From assembly GCA_014529385.2 (NCBI GenBank), contig CM043969.1:25749946-25809945 (forward strand): a DNA stretch of 60,000 nucleotides, in the 5' to 3' direction. How positions within the stretch are numbered: position 1 is the first letter of the stretch; the number at the start of each line of letters is the position of its first letter. Made by a program: the position numbers and the translations under genes. Below are positions 10,460 through 21,377 of the stretch, piece by piece. The stretch comes from Adiantum capillus-veneris. Its lineage: Eukaryota > Streptophyta > Polypodiopsida > Polypodiales > Pteridaceae. The notes under the pieces are model-generated. The model was not told where the DNA came from. It saw only the letters and a list, made by a program, of their open reading frames with translations, and made no database searches.

Positions 10460-10994
10460 GTCAAAATTGGATCAAATTAAGGGCTTTTTCCCTAGCCTTT
10501 GAGTGCCGTTTGAAGCCTGCAAAGTGGAGTTCTCTAGCAAGCTAGCCCCTTTGTAATTTTTTCTTGAAAATGGCCATGGTGATGGTAGTGCAAGATGGTG
10601 TATATGTTTTTTGAAGTGCAATCAAGCTACAGGTGCCCCCCGTGCTGTTGTTTCCCCTTTCCCCCTTCTCTTTCTCTTGCTTTCATGGTTCTCCTCGGTG
10701 CCAGCTATGTGGAAGTGTGTACCCCCCCCCGGACCGACGGTGTTTTGTGTGAGAGAGTGAGATTGAGTGGCTGTGTGAGTGTGTAAGGGTGGAGACAGGC
10801 AGTGGTGGCTGGTGTACCTTGTATGATGGATTTTTGGAGTGTGTGAGCAGTGGCAATTGAGCAGGCAGTGGTATGCTAGTGTAAAGTGTTTCTTTGAAGG
10901 TGTTTTCTGAGAGGATAGGGGTGCTGTGAATAACTTGAGATATAGCAAGGCCCTTGTGTTTGTGCTGGGCGTGTTTCCCCATTCCCCCGCTCCA
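10460..10994 (+). repeat. Element A 5' LTR, right part (R/U5)
   Basis: This continues the element A LTR after the copia element. It aligns with 19465-19999, including GTCAAAATTGGATCAAATT directly after the TATA box. It ends CTCCA at 10990-10994, five bases before the PBS. Confidence 0.9.
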
Positions 10995-10999
10995 TCTTC

Positions 11000-11019
11000 T
11001 GGTGCCCCCACGGAGGAGC
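11000..11019 (+). promoter_or_regulatory. Element A primer-binding-site-like sequence
   Basis: TGGTGCCCCCACGG followed by AGGAGC starts five bases after the LTR end. It matches the C/D site at 2889-2908 at 18 of 20 positions. The cognate tRNA is not identified. Confidence 0.7.
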
Positions 11020-11073
11020 ACATTGATTTCTCTCAGTTTAATAAAAAAGAAGCATTTTTTCGCGTTGGAAGTC

Positions 11074-11673
11074 ATGGCAGCTAGAAGCCATGGACCGATT
11101 TTCACAGGAGAAGAGAGCCCTGACGAGTGGATGTCAGATTTTGACCTGTATATGCTATCGTTGCGTATGCCGAACGAAGATAGAAAACTGTAGACTTTTC
11201 CTTTGGTGATGCGTGGTAGAGCTAAAGCATGGTACGATGCATTGGAAGGTGAGCCGAAGCAAGTATGGGCAGCTCTATGGGCGAGGTTTCTTTACGACTT
11301 TTGCAAGGAGACTTCCCCAGTCGAGATGGATGCAAATCTGAAGGCGCTTAAGCAAGATGTAAGTGAAGAGTTCAATTTGTTTTTGGGTCATTTTGAAGAG
11401 TGTTGGGCAGAACTAGCGACATCCATGCAATTGGCTAATGGAGACTACTTCAAGCTGGACAAAGTCATGGCGTTTCTGCATCCCAAGGTGAGAGAGAAAG
11501 TTGATTTTGAGAGCCCAGAGAATTACAATGGTGCAGTAGCGATTGCCCGATCAAAGAGCAAAACGATAAAGAATAAGATAGAGCAAGGCGTGTCAAGCGA
11601 AACGATGGCCCATGTTCAACCGCAGAGTCCGAGAGAGGCTGCACATGAAGAAATCATGGAAATCGAGGTGTAG
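11074..11673 (+). pseudogene. Element A gag capsid region
   Basis: The start is taken at ATG 11074 (MAARSHGPIFTGEE). The frame has a TAG at 11191-11193, then continues with the Retrotrans_gag pattern: RGRAKAWYDAL, then a long helical region ending near KVREKVDFESP. It stops at 11671-11673; the zinc-knuckle part is in another frame starting before 11680. The product would form the capsid around the element RNA. Confidence 0.85.
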
Positions 11674-12355
11674 CTATTGTGCCGCAAAATTGGGTGCGCA
11701 CGGTGCAAGATTTGTCCGAGAAATTCAGGAGTTGCGGCTCAGTTTCATGGATAGAGGACAGCCAAGAGGAGCAACGGGCAGGGCAAGGCCGCTACCAGGT
11801 AGGTGTTATAATTGTGGAGAAGAAGGGCACTATGCACCCGATTGTCCTCAATCGCAGAGAGAAAGAGGAGGTATGTACCCGATTTTTGGTAGAGGTCGAG
11901 GTCAAGGACAATACAATGGTCCAAGAGAGCAAGCGGTGGAGAATCCTGTGCAACCAGCTTTGCAAAATGGAGGTGAGGTTCCAAGAGTAAACATCATAGG
12001 GGTGGATAAGCAGGATGTTGAAGTTTTGGCTAATAAGAGGGCAAAAGCTGAGAGAGAGACGGAGATAGAGCGGGAAACTAGAGCTCGCAAAGGCAAAGAG
12101 AAGGTTTACGAAGGTAGAGAGCAGCCCAAGCCTAGCAAAAGAAGGAGACATTACAAGATCAAGCAGGTGGATTTCCAGCTAGGGCGTGGCTATCCTGAGT
12201 ACAATCTGGTGAGTGATGTTCAAAATCAAAAGGCAAATATTACTTTTGGTCAGCTAGCCTTAAATCCAAAGTTAAAAGGCAGTGGTCCACAAGTGTTAGC
12301 ACCAGGCTGCCAAGAGCTAAGGGAAATGTGCAAGCAGTGTGAAACTTGGCTTTGA
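11674..12355 (+). pseudogene. Element A gag C-terminus with zinc knuckle
   Basis: The frame includes an Arg/Gly-rich linker, one CCHC zinc knuckle CYNCGEEGHYAPDC near 11806-11850, and a long basic, Lys/Glu-rich region (ERETEIERETRARKGKEK). It then gives KIKQVDFQLG and YPEYNLVSDV, a block also recognisable in the D gag-protease linker at 28210-28275 (KIDIVDFFLG, YNLVQDV). That shared block ties A and C/D to one clade. Confidence 0.85.
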
Positions 12356-13155
12356 GGGTAGGTAGTCCCACTGATGTTCTTCTATTGGTGGATGCGATTA
12401 TAGAGAAGAGGATGTAGGTACAAGCCTACATAGATGGTGGAGCATAGGTTTGTGTCATGATGGAAGCAGCCATGAAAGAGACGGGAGTCAAGGCAGTAAT
12501 CAAGCCAAATGTATGCATGAGGATGGCCAACCATACTAAAGCCAGATGTCTGGGTGTGGCGCAGGATGTAAAGGTCAAGGTGATGGGCATAGAGTGCTTG
12601 ATAAACTTTTTCGTGATGAAGGCAGGAGAAAATGCTTATCCAATCATTTTGGGTAGGCCATGGCTTTTGGCAATAGGAGCTAAGCAGGATTGGGAGAGAA
12701 AAGTGTTCACTTTTCCTGACAAAGAAAAAGGCAGAAAAATTGTGCTTGATTTGAAGACCAAGGAGAGCAGTTCTCGTCCTATGGCAATTAAAGATGAGGG
12801 CGATACGACGAGCTATGAGTATGAGACAGAGACGGGCTATGATGAAGGCTATACTAGCATAGAGGAAGAGGAGAGCGAGGACAACATGTTGAAGATAGAT
12901 GCAGACTTATTCGGGGTCACCATAGACGACTCTCTACCTAAAGAAGAAGGTATGCAGTCTCAAGCTCATGGTTTAAGCATAGAGGAGGTTTCAAGCATGT
13001 TGAGTGAATATTTAACCAAGGGTGAAAAGGAAGGTTATATTCAACTGTGTAAGTCCTATCCAAATTTATTTGTGACGGAGTACAAGCATTTGCGAGGTGC
13101 AAAAGGGGTGGAACACAAGATTTTTCTTAAGGAGGGGCATAAGCCTAAAGCATAG
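12356..13155 (+). pseudogene. Element A protease and linker to RT
   Basis: A retropepsin-like frame has YIDGGA at about 12427-12444 followed by a stop (TAG 12445-12447), then a long open frame from 12457. The C-terminal protease signature AYPIILGRPWLLA is near 12635-12670. An acidic linker (EEEESEDN) follows, then the pre-RT segment SYPNLFVTEYKHLRG. It ends at a TAG at 13153-13155. The active site is D-G-G rather than D-S/T-G. Confidence 0.8.
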
Positions 13156-13880
13156 AAGCTGAGAAGACTAGGGGAAATCCAAAAGGAAGCCCTTTGGTAG
13201 GAGATCAATAAGTTGTTGGAGGTGGGCATCATATATCCTGTGAAAGAGTAGGAGTGGGTCTCGCTAGTGGTCATAACCCCCAAGAAGAATGGGAAATGGA
13301 GAGTGTGTGTCGACTACAAGCCACTGAATGCTGCAACTAAGAGGAATCACTATACCTTGCCATTTCAGGATGAGATCCTAAACCAGGTGGCTGGGCATGA
13401 AAGATACTCAATTATGGATGGCTTTTCAAGGTACTTTTAGATAGGGATTGCAATTGAAGATCAGCTGACGACCACATTCATATCTCCATGGGGTTGTTTC
13501 GCTTATCGCAGGATGCCATTTGGATTAGTAAATGCATATGCCACCTTCCAAGGTTGGATGAACAGGGTATTTGGTCCATAACTGGACCGTTTTATTAGGG
13601 TCTTCATGGATGATATCGGCTACTACAGTTCAAGATTGGAGCACCTGTTGAAGCTCCGATTATGCTTTAAAGGCTTGATGATGAAGGAGGTCAGCTGAAT
13701 CCCAAGAAGTGAAAACTAGCACAGCCTTGAGTGCACCTGTTAGGTCATGTGGTGTCGCAAAGCAGTATAGAGGCTGATCTTGAGAAGGTGAAGGCGTTGG
13801 TGTTGATGGAGCCGCCATCAGATGCTCAAGGTTTGGATTCATTTATTCATAAGCTGAAATATTTATCACGTTTCTTTTGA
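13156..13880 (+). pseudogene. Element A reverse transcriptase
   Basis: This is badly decayed but clear. Blocks are LRRLGEIQKEAL, EINKLLEVGIIYPV, KKNGKWRVCVDYKPLNAATK, LPFQDEILNQVAGHE, the PWGCFAYRRMPFGL block and the catalytic box FMDD at 13603-13614. At least six in-frame stops occur in 13150-13640, and the thumb region at 13640-13880 is shifted out of frame. Confidence 0.88.
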
Positions 13881-14420
13881 ATGTTGTCGCAATATGTGCA
13901 TCCTCTTCGAAAGAGGGCTCAACAAGTGCATGATTATGAATGGGATGGGGAAGCTCAGGAGGCTTTTGATAGAGTCAAGGAGATTTTGTGTCAGTTGCCA
14001 GTGGTGTGTCCTTCCAATCGAGAGGATGACTTTTATGTGTCTATGACAGTGGGCACGGTTGCTATTGGAGCGGTTCTATTGCAAAAGGTAGGGAGAAGCT
14101 ACAAGCCGATATACTTCGAGAGCAGGGTGATTAGCCTAGGAGAGGCTACCTACACTGAAGTAGAGCAATGGGTGATGGCTTTGGTCTTCGCTTGCAGGAA
14201 GTTTAAGGTGCATTTGATTGTGCGTAAGTTTTTTGTGTTGACAGCTAATAATCTATTGCCAGAGGTAGTGCTACATTTGAAGCCAGGAAGAAGGATTATG
14301 AAGTGGGTGTTGGAGCTACAAGAGTTTGAGTTTGAGTTCAAGGTAGATCACAGGAGTCGGTCTCACCTGGCAGACATCCTTGTCAACAAGGCCATCGATT
14401 TGCCGGCCTATCCAAGAGTG
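13881..14420 (+). pseudogene. Element A RNase H (first)
   Basis: The open frame begins near YEWDGEAQEAFDRVKEI, the usual RT/RNase H junction. It continues through VSMTVGTVAIGAVLLQ, YKPIYFESRVISLGEATYTEVEQ and LKPGRRIMKWVLELQEFEFEFKV to SHLADIL. This is the standard gypsy RNase H, with several expected catalytic residues replaced (for example VSMTVG where a Asp is usual). It is followed in frame by the second RNase H. Confidence 0.82.
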
Positions 14421-14439
14421 GTGCAAGATGAAGCTAAGG

Positions 14440-14890
14440 AGGAACCCGACTTGGAGGATGCTTTTACGATTTGGTTCGATGGAGCATATCGAAGGGTAGT
14501 GTAGAAGGCAGGAGGAGGTGTGGTGATACACGACCCACACGGCAAAACTATATTCTCGAAGGCATATGATCTAGAGGATGTCCACACCAACAACGAGGCG
14601 GAGTATCTCACTCTGAATTTGGGTTTAAAGCAGTGCATAGAGTTCGGCATTTCAAGGTTGATAGTGAAGGGAGATGCGTTGTTAGGCCAATGGTAGGTAA
14701 GGCGCAATTCCTTGAAGCATTGGTTTTTTTCCATCAAGAAGATGCTGAAGTCTTTTGAAGAAGTCCACTTCAATTGAGCATGTGAGGAGAGAGCCGAACT
14801 AAGAGACGGATCAGTTAGCTAGCAGCAAAGTACAGGTGCATGTTGCAGGTTTATATGTGGCCCCAACCACTTATGCAGGTAGGGAGACTC
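14440..14890 (+). pseudogene. Element A second, archaeal-like RNase H
   Basis: After the first RNase H comes FTIWFDGAYRRVV, a stop at 14502-14504, then GGGVVIHDPHGK, the NNEAEYLTL block near 14590-14615 and RLIVKGDALLGQW. The D...E...D spacing and the NNEAEY motif are typical of the archaeal-type RNase H of Tat elements. Stops occur at 14502 and near 14694. The domain ends about 100 bp before the TTAA-flanked transposon. In Tat elements this second RNase H is thought to be the active one. Confidence 0.82.
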
Positions 14891-14894
14891 TTAA

Positions 14895-16223
14895 CACTAG
14901 AATGGTAACAGGACACTTTTGTGTCCTGCTAAGTGACCATTTTGCTTTAATTATTTGAAGAGTATGAAAATGAATTTCTAGGTGCTATATATCCACAAAG
15001 TTGCCTTATGAGCTGAAAAAAACTTACCTTTTTTTTTTTTTGAGTATCGATCTCACCATTAACCTTACTCTTGCACAACATTTTTGAACCTAAACTGTGT
15101 GAAAAAACGGGTCCTATTTTTGATTTTTTTTTCAATTTTTGGCAACTATACCACTCTAAACTTCATGTTTGTGAGGTTTAGATGGCTAGAGGTTAGGCCT
15201 TCATAGTTCTCAACATGTTTTGATGCTTGTAGGGAGAGCTAAGTGTTCAAATTGAAAGTTATGACAATTTTACAAGAATTGCGTAATCCTGTTTTTTGGC
15301 CAAAATTAGCACTTTTATGATTTTTTTTGGTGGCTTTCTTGATATCCAAATTCAATTTTGATTGTGTAAGTGTAATTTATAACATAAAGCTAATCTTCCT
15401 TGAGTTTTGGGGGACCTAATATGCTATATAGCATAGTATATGATGATGGTTGAGTTTTTGGATTGTTGCTGAAGAATACGATACATTTTAGAGTAGCAAG
15501 TATAAATTTCTCAATATTGCTAGTTTCTTAGGCCAATTGTGTGTATTTTGTAGGTAGTAACCATATCTAATCATAGACTACAAACTTGGCTAGATATTGA
15601 GTAGTTTCTATGGGTTTCTAGAGGTCATAATGCTAAACCCAGTTTTTCATGTTTGCTGTATTTAGGACTTTATCATTGCCCCCAAGGTTCCAATTGTAAG
15701 AGATCCATTATCCTTTTGACATGCTCCATGGCTCCTTTTGAATCCAGAGGCCCAAAGGGAACTAAGAAAACATGTATATAGTATCTGTATTGAGCATGAC
15801 TATAGAAACTTTGATGATAGGTCCGTAGAATGGAAAAAATGCAACTTTTTTGTACCTATTTTTTTTGCCCAAAAAAAAATTTAGTGAGGTAAAAGCAACC
15901 ATATGTTTTGGTCACCAACCCATTGAAGTTAACGGGGCATTTTATCTCATGTCCTACAAAAATCTCCACTCTTATTTATATGCAATCAACCGTAAGAAAT
16001 TGCTGTTTTGGGCAAAATGCACTGGTCCATCAACTTTGGAGGCTTCTAGTGACCAAGAGATGAGAAAAATTACAAGTTTCTCATTTTTTCCATATGTAGT
16101 AGTTATTGAACTATAAGCTCATGAAAGGATTTTTCAAAATGAGTGGATTTAATATGGTTTTGGAATTTTTTCTCAAAACCCTGAAAGGACACTTTTATGT
16201 CCTGTTAGGTTACCATTCTAGTG
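14895..16223. mobile_element. Non-autonomous inverted-repeat transposon with TTAA flanks
   Basis: The ends are perfect 15-bp inverted repeats, CACTAGAATGGTAAC at 14895-14909 and its reverse complement at 16209-16223. TTAA lies directly outside both ends (14891-14894 and 16224-16227). Just inside each end is a hairpin (GGACAC-TTTT-GTGTCC at 14911-14926). The 1.33-kb interior is AT-rich with no transposase-like frame. The element A pol frame on the two sides is in register if the insert plus one TTAA is ignored, which makes TTAA the true duplication. TTAA suggests piggyBac-like mobilisation; the CACTA start resembles CACTA elements, whose 3-bp duplication does not fit. Confidence 0.82.
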
Positions 16224-16227
16224 TTAA

Positions 16228-17530
16228 GGAAATTGAAGGTTTTTTGAGTACAGGGCAATGTTCAGAAGGTTTGTCCAAGCTGCAAAAGAGGAGAGTGGTG
16301 CAAAAGGCCCGCAAATTCACACTGGTAGGTGAGGATATCATGAACTATGGGCGTGACGGAGTGCTTAGAAGGGTGCTGTACAAAGAAGAGATAGGAATGA
16401 TGCTGGAGCAATGCCATGAAGAGAGCGGACACCAGGGCAAAGATCAGGTTCTATTTTGAGTGCTTAGAGCAGGCTTTTGGTGGCCTTCCATTGTGAAGGA
16501 CGTACATTACTGGTGCAGAACGTTTCACGAGTGTCAGACTATAGGTGAAAGACGACTGGTAGCGTAATCACAAGGCGCCATCATCGCACAAAGTGCTTTC
16601 GAGAAGTGGGATCTGGATGCCATAGGCCCTCTCCCAAAGTCTACAAGTGGTAAGAAGTACGTGGTGGTAGCCATTGACTACCTTACAAGGTGGGTCGAGG
16701 CCAAAGCAGTGAAGGAAGTAAATGCCAATGTGGTAGCTCAGTTTGTGTTTGATAAGATTTGTTGCTGTTTTGGCGTTCCATGGGTGTTAGTTTTTTCTAG
16801 GGGTCAGGGGTTTAGAAGCAAGCTCATGAGTGCATTAGTGGAGAAGTTGAAGATTCAGCATCGATTTTCCTCGCCCTATCACCCCTAATGCAATGGTCTA
16901 GTCGAGAGTGCTAATGGAAAAATTGTCAAGATGTTAATAAAGTACGTGTATAAGCAGGAAGCTGAGTGGGAAGCAAAATCTAGAGAAGTGTATGTGGGCG
17001 TATAGAACGTCCTATAAAGTGGCTACAAACTTCACACCATTCGAGCTAGTTTATGGTAAGGAGGCCGTGTTGCCAGTACATGCACAGCTAGGTGCTTTAA
17101 AGGGTATGTAGGGTGTCAATGCCACTCAATAAGGGGTTCTACAGGATTGGATAGCCAGTTTAGAGGCTTTGCAGACGGACAGACAGGCAGCAGTAGACTA
17201 CTATGTGAAGTAGAGGGAGAAGCGGGTTGCCAAGTTCAATTAGAATCTGTCGGACAAGAAGATAGAGGAAGGAGACCTGGTCATGAAGGACGAAAGCTAC
17301 TTGGATTTTACATTCCAAAACAAGTTCAAGAAGAAGTGGACGGGTCCATATAAAGTGTGAAAGGCCTTTTCGAATGGGACCTATCAGCTCTGATAAGAGC
17401 AAATGGCAAGCTTCTTATGAACAGGGTGAATGGTGTGCGGCTCAAATTGTATTTCGAGAGGGATTTAGTGCCTGAAGTGCAACAAATTATAGTCAAGGGG
17501 GGTGGGAAACCCACCTAGAGCATGCAGTGT
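16228..17530 (+). pseudogene. Element A integrase
   Basis: The zinc-binding domain has CHEESGHQGKD, then stops and frameshifts near 16457, then WWPSIVKDVHYWC and ECQT. The core has DLDAIGPLPKS, VVVAIDYLTRWVEAKAV, and the segment VLVFSRGQGF where the second catalytic Asp is expected but Ser is seen. NGLVESANGKIVK keeps the Glu. The C-terminal GPYK module is near 17338. There are many stops after 16885. No chromodomain is seen, in line with Tat. The protein would insert cDNA; this copy is dead. Confidence 0.88.
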
Positions 17531-17627
17531 GCGAGAGAAAGGAGATAAAGCTTTGTACATAGTTTGTACATACAGTTGGTGTTTTGCGAGTTCTTTTAAT
17601 CATCAGTTTGGTCGAACGTAAATGTTT

Positions 17628-17645
17628 GAAGAGGGGGCTGGGCAA
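17628..17645 (+). promoter_or_regulatory. Element A polypurine tract
   Basis: GAAGAGGGGGCTGGGCAA lies directly before the 3' LTR start TGATGG at 17646. It is purine-rich with one short CT interruption. Confidence 0.7.
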
Positions 17646-19999
17646 TGATGGTGCAACCAAAGTTGGTCGAAGCTAGGAGATGGTCTATGTCAGGCAAATG
17701 CAACAGTTGAGTGCAGTGCAGAAGGCTAGGGCAGGTGCCAAGGCCCTAGGCAGCCAAAGGGTAGCGGGAATGCATGCTTAAAGCGGCTTTTTAGGCCAAA
17801 AGTGTTGCGGGATGGTCGAGATGGGATGGCAGGTCAAGGTGTCCGAAGTTCTAAGTTAGTGTCCTAGAGTGTAGCATTCAGGGTGCTCTAGACACCGGTC
17901 CAGACGACTCGTCAAACGGAGCCCCGGTGCTCAAGATATTGCAGTTTAAAGGAAGAGAGTGTAGCAGATTCCTGACGGACTGGGCAGATGGGGACAGATG
18001 GCCCGGGCTGGTGTCAGTAGAGCTTGATTTTTGTGGAGCATGCCAATCTTCTTGGGTTGCGAATCAGTGCTCTGGATAGCAAGTTATGGTCGTTAGAAGA
18101 TTTTTCGGGGGCTAGGTCTGAGCCCACTTGACCGCATCGAAGGATGTGCCACCTGGCATCATTTCGGTCTCGCCAAAGTTCTCGGGGATAGAGTGCATCA
18201 TGTGGAGCTAGCACGAATCGACAGTTTGTCAAACGGACACTTGGTCAGCAAGAGATGACAGGATCAAGTTGGGAGCCCTAGACAATGAAAGATTTGCAGA
18301 TAATTTTTCTGGTTTTTTGCGGCCTCGAATCTTGGACCCGGGGAATTTTAAGTGTGGTGAGCGCACGGGATTTCAAGGACAATGATAGGTTCTATTGGCT
18401 AAGCTTTACGGCTTGGTATGGGAGCAGAATATGAGAGCCGGGTAAAGGAAGCCAAAAAAGGCTTTTAAAAAAGGTAAAGTGGGGTTTTTTAGAGCCTTGG
18501 AGGCCATTCAAAGAGGGGGTGCTACAAGGCTGCCATGTGGTGCTAGAATGGCCCCGCATACGGATGCGTAGTGTGTGAAGTTGGGGTATATAGGCTGCGA
18601 AGGGCGCCAATTGGAGGTATCAAGGTGGAGCGAGAGCTCCTTGATGGCGTGGCTATGGAGTCAGCGCTGTAGGCGGCGCGTGGGCGCTAAGCAGGGCGGA
18701 AATACGGAGATTTTGGCCATGCGGGGCGGGGCAGTGGTGCGCGCCCACGTGTGAGCGGAAGAGAGGATCCGGTGGAGGCCAATATAGAATGCCACATGGC
18801 AGAGACCATTAGGGGGGAGTTCCCGTGGCCCTTGGGGCCCCAAGCTTTTGAAATGAAGAAGGAGGGCAATAGTGACCTTGGTATTGCCTCCTCCTTGCAT
18901 GGAAGAGGGTGATCCCACGACATTGAGGACAAGGCCCAAAGGCAGATGAGAAGTTGGGTGCAAAGGGAGAGTCCTCCGGTGTGGACGGTGAGCAGAGGGA
19001 GAAAAAAAGCCCAAAGCCACCAGGCATATGATGCAAAGCAAAGAGAGGCATTGCAAAGGCCATCCGGGCAAAGCAAAGAGCAAGGCCAGGTGGGCCAAGT
19101 AAGGAGAAGAAGGGCCAGTCGTGCAGGAGGCAAACCAAGGCAAGGGCAAAAAATGGAGGTCAAGGCCAAAAGGGAGACAATGAGGAGTCGGATAGAGAGA
19201 GAGAGAGAGAGTCAAAGTCAAGCATATAGGGTAGTGCAAGGTTGAGGCCACAAAGGGGTAAAACATGAAAGATAAAAATAAAAAAAATAATTTAAAAAAA
19301 AGCCAGGGTGCAATAGCGACATCGCTAATGCCCCCCCCCCCCCCAAGTGCAAAAGAGAGAAGATAGAGCAAGGCAGTGCCCCCTTTTCCAGAAAATGCCA
19401 ATTCAAGGTGCCAGATGGACCAATTAAAGTGTAAATTCCCAAATTAAAGGCCCCCCCCTATAAAAGTCAAAATTGGATCAAATTAAGGGCTTTTTTCCTG
19501 GCCTTTTGAGTACCGTTTGAAGCCTGCAAAGTGGAGTTCTCTAGCAAGCTAGCCCCTTTGTAATTTTTGCTTGAAAATGGCCATGGTGATGGCAGTGCAA
19601 ACCGGTGTATATGTTTTTTGAAGTGCAATCAAGCCACAGTTGCCCCCCATGGTGTTGTTTCCCCTTCCCCCCTTCTCTTTCTCCTGCTTTCATGGTTCTC
19701 CTCGGTGCTGACTGTGTGGAAGTGTGTACCCCCCCGGACCGATGGTGTTTTGTGTAAGAGAGTGAGATTGAGTGGCCGTGTGAGTGTGTAAAGGTGGAGA
19801 CAGGTAGTGGTAGCAGGTGTACCTTGTGTGGTGGATTTGTGGAGTGTGTGAGCAGTGGCAATTGAGCAGGCGGTGGTCTGCTAGTGTAAAGTGTTTCTTT
19901 GAAGGTGTTTTTTGAGAGGATAGGGGTGCTGTGAATACCCTGAGCTATAGCGAGGCTCTTCTGTTTGTGCTGGGCGTGTTCCCCCATTCCCCCTCTCCA
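17646..19999 (+). repeat. Element A 3' LTR (uninterrupted)
   Basis: About 2354 bp, beginning TGATGGTGCAACC and ending CTCTCCA. It aligns with the split left LTR at roughly 90% by eye, with length changes in the poly-C, GA and poly-A runs. It keeps the copia empty site. The antisense open frame at about 18661-19401 mirrors one in the left LTR, but its composition is low-complexity. Confidence 0.92.
19459..19466 (+). promoter_or_regulatory. TATA box of the element A 3' LTR (copia empty site)
   Basis: TATAAAAG in a C-rich context. One copy of TAAAA is present here, where the left LTR carries two copies flanking copia. Confidence 0.7.
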
Positions 20000-20727
20000 A
20001 TGTTATGAAACTTTTGAAGTGGGATCTAGCTCCTTTCCAAGTTAAAATGGCAGACCAGAGTCAGGTTCAACCTTTGGGCATTTTGAGGAATTTGCAGATC
20101 TCAGTTGGGGGACTGCAATTTGTAGCCAACTTTGTAGTACTCAAGTTGGAGGAATCTATTCGTTCTTATCCAATCATGTTGGGAAGACCATGGTTAAGAG
20201 GAGCAAGAGTAAAGCAATTATGGGGAGCAGACCGCATTGTGATCAAAAGAGGTACGAAGAAAGTTAGAATGCAGATTGATGCAAGAAAGGTAATCCCACC
20301 AGGTTTTAGGGCATTTCATGTAGAAGGATTGAACATGGTAGAAGAGGTTGGAGAGAATGTTGAAGAAGAATTTCTTAGAACCAATTCATCAGTGGTACCT
20401 ATCTTTGAAGTGGATGTGCAAAAGATAGCAGCATCACGATGATGGGCTAAAGTCCTTGCCTCAAGAAGCATTGATTGCTCAAGGTAAGCAGTCAACTACC
20501 AAAATGGGTAATAAGTTATTGGAGAATTTGCAAATTAAAACAAAGAAGAATTGGAAGCCATTGAAGTAGTAAAGCAGGTAGAAAGAGTATTTGAACATCA
20601 AATGGAAAGGACTACAAGAGTCACTCAGGATGAATTGCAGGAACTGAACTTGAACACTCAGGAGGAACCACAAACAGTAAAGGTTTCAGTAGAACTAGAT
20701 GAGGAGTTTAAGTAGAAACTGAAGCAG
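20000..20727 (+). pseudogene. Element B protease C-terminal half and linker
   Basis: This resumes the protease cut at 3408: MKLLKWDLAPFQVKMADQSQ, LGILRNLQISVGG, then the C-terminal signature SYPIMLGRPWLRGA near 20165-20205. The frame runs to a stop at 20440-20442. A Glu/Gln-rich linker to RT follows in 20443-20727 with frameshifts and stops. The fit of both halves shows that element A landed in this gene. Confidence 0.85.
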
Positions 20728-21377
20728 TTGTTGCTGGAATTCAAAGATTTTTTTTCATGGAAATATACTGATATGAAGGGAGTAGATGCTAGCTTTTGCC
20801 AATATAAAATTAACTTGAAAGCATATGCAGTTCCAGTTGTACAACAACAGCATAGGATGAATCCTAACTATGCGAAACAGGATAAAGAGGAAATTGACAA
20901 ACTGTTGGCTATGGGTTTCATTTACCCATTGGATTAGGTTACTTGGTTGTCGCCAATTGTTGTTGTTCCAAAGAAGAATAACAAGATCTGGGTCTGTGTA
21001 GATTACAGGAAACTGAATGCTTCTACAGTAACTGATCCATTTCCGTTACCTTTTTGTGATACATTACTGGATGCAGTAGCAGGGCATGAGATTTACAGTT
21101 TCCTGGATGGTTTTAGTGGATACAACCAAATTTTAATGGCACTTGAAGACAGAGAGAAACAGCCTTTGTGACTGAATGGGGAGTTTATGCCAGTAATGTG
21201 ATGACATTTGGCTTGAAAAATGCTCCACCAACATTTCAAAAAGCAGTTCAGCATGTATTTGAAGGATACCTTACAACATTTATGAGGGTTTTATTGGATG
21301 ATTTTAGTGTTTTTTGGAAAGAAACAGGAGCATCTAGAGCACTTGAAGTTATGATTTTAGAAATGCAGGGAATTTAG
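20728..21377 (+). pseudogene. Element B reverse transcriptase, main part
   Basis: Blocks in order are LLEFKDFFSWKYTDMKG, QQQHRMNPNYAKQ, LLAMGFIYPLD, stop TAG 20935-20937 in frame, SPIVVVPKKNNKIWVCVDYRKLN, LDAVAGHEIYSFLDGFSGYNQI, then a frameshift near 21165, NVMTFGLKNAPPTFQKAV and the catalytic box RVLLDDFSVF near 21287. The box reads LLDD in place of the common YMDD or FIDD. It ends at TAG 21375-21377. Confidence 0.88.

Larger units (their letters stand above)
3409..19999 (+). mobile_element. Element A: Tat-type Ty3/gypsy retrotransposon with long LTRs
   Basis: The two LTRs are 3409-5255 plus 10460-10994 (split by copia) and 17646-19999, about 2.35-2.38 kb each and roughly 90% identical by eye. 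Internal order is PBS, gag, zinc knuckle, protease, RT, RNase H, a second archaeal-like RNase H, integrase, PPT. The extra RNase H is the mark of the Tat clade. All coding parts carry stops or frameshifts. No clear target duplication is seen: the left flank ends TGCAGA and the right flank starts ATGTT, yet both sides carry adjoining parts of the element B protease. The left LTR begins GG rather than TG. Confidence 0.9.

Noticed and set aside
14895-16223. Assignment to the CACTA superfamily
   Set aside because: The ends begin CACTA, but the flanking duplication is TTAA (4 bp) rather than 3 bp, and the interior has no transposase.
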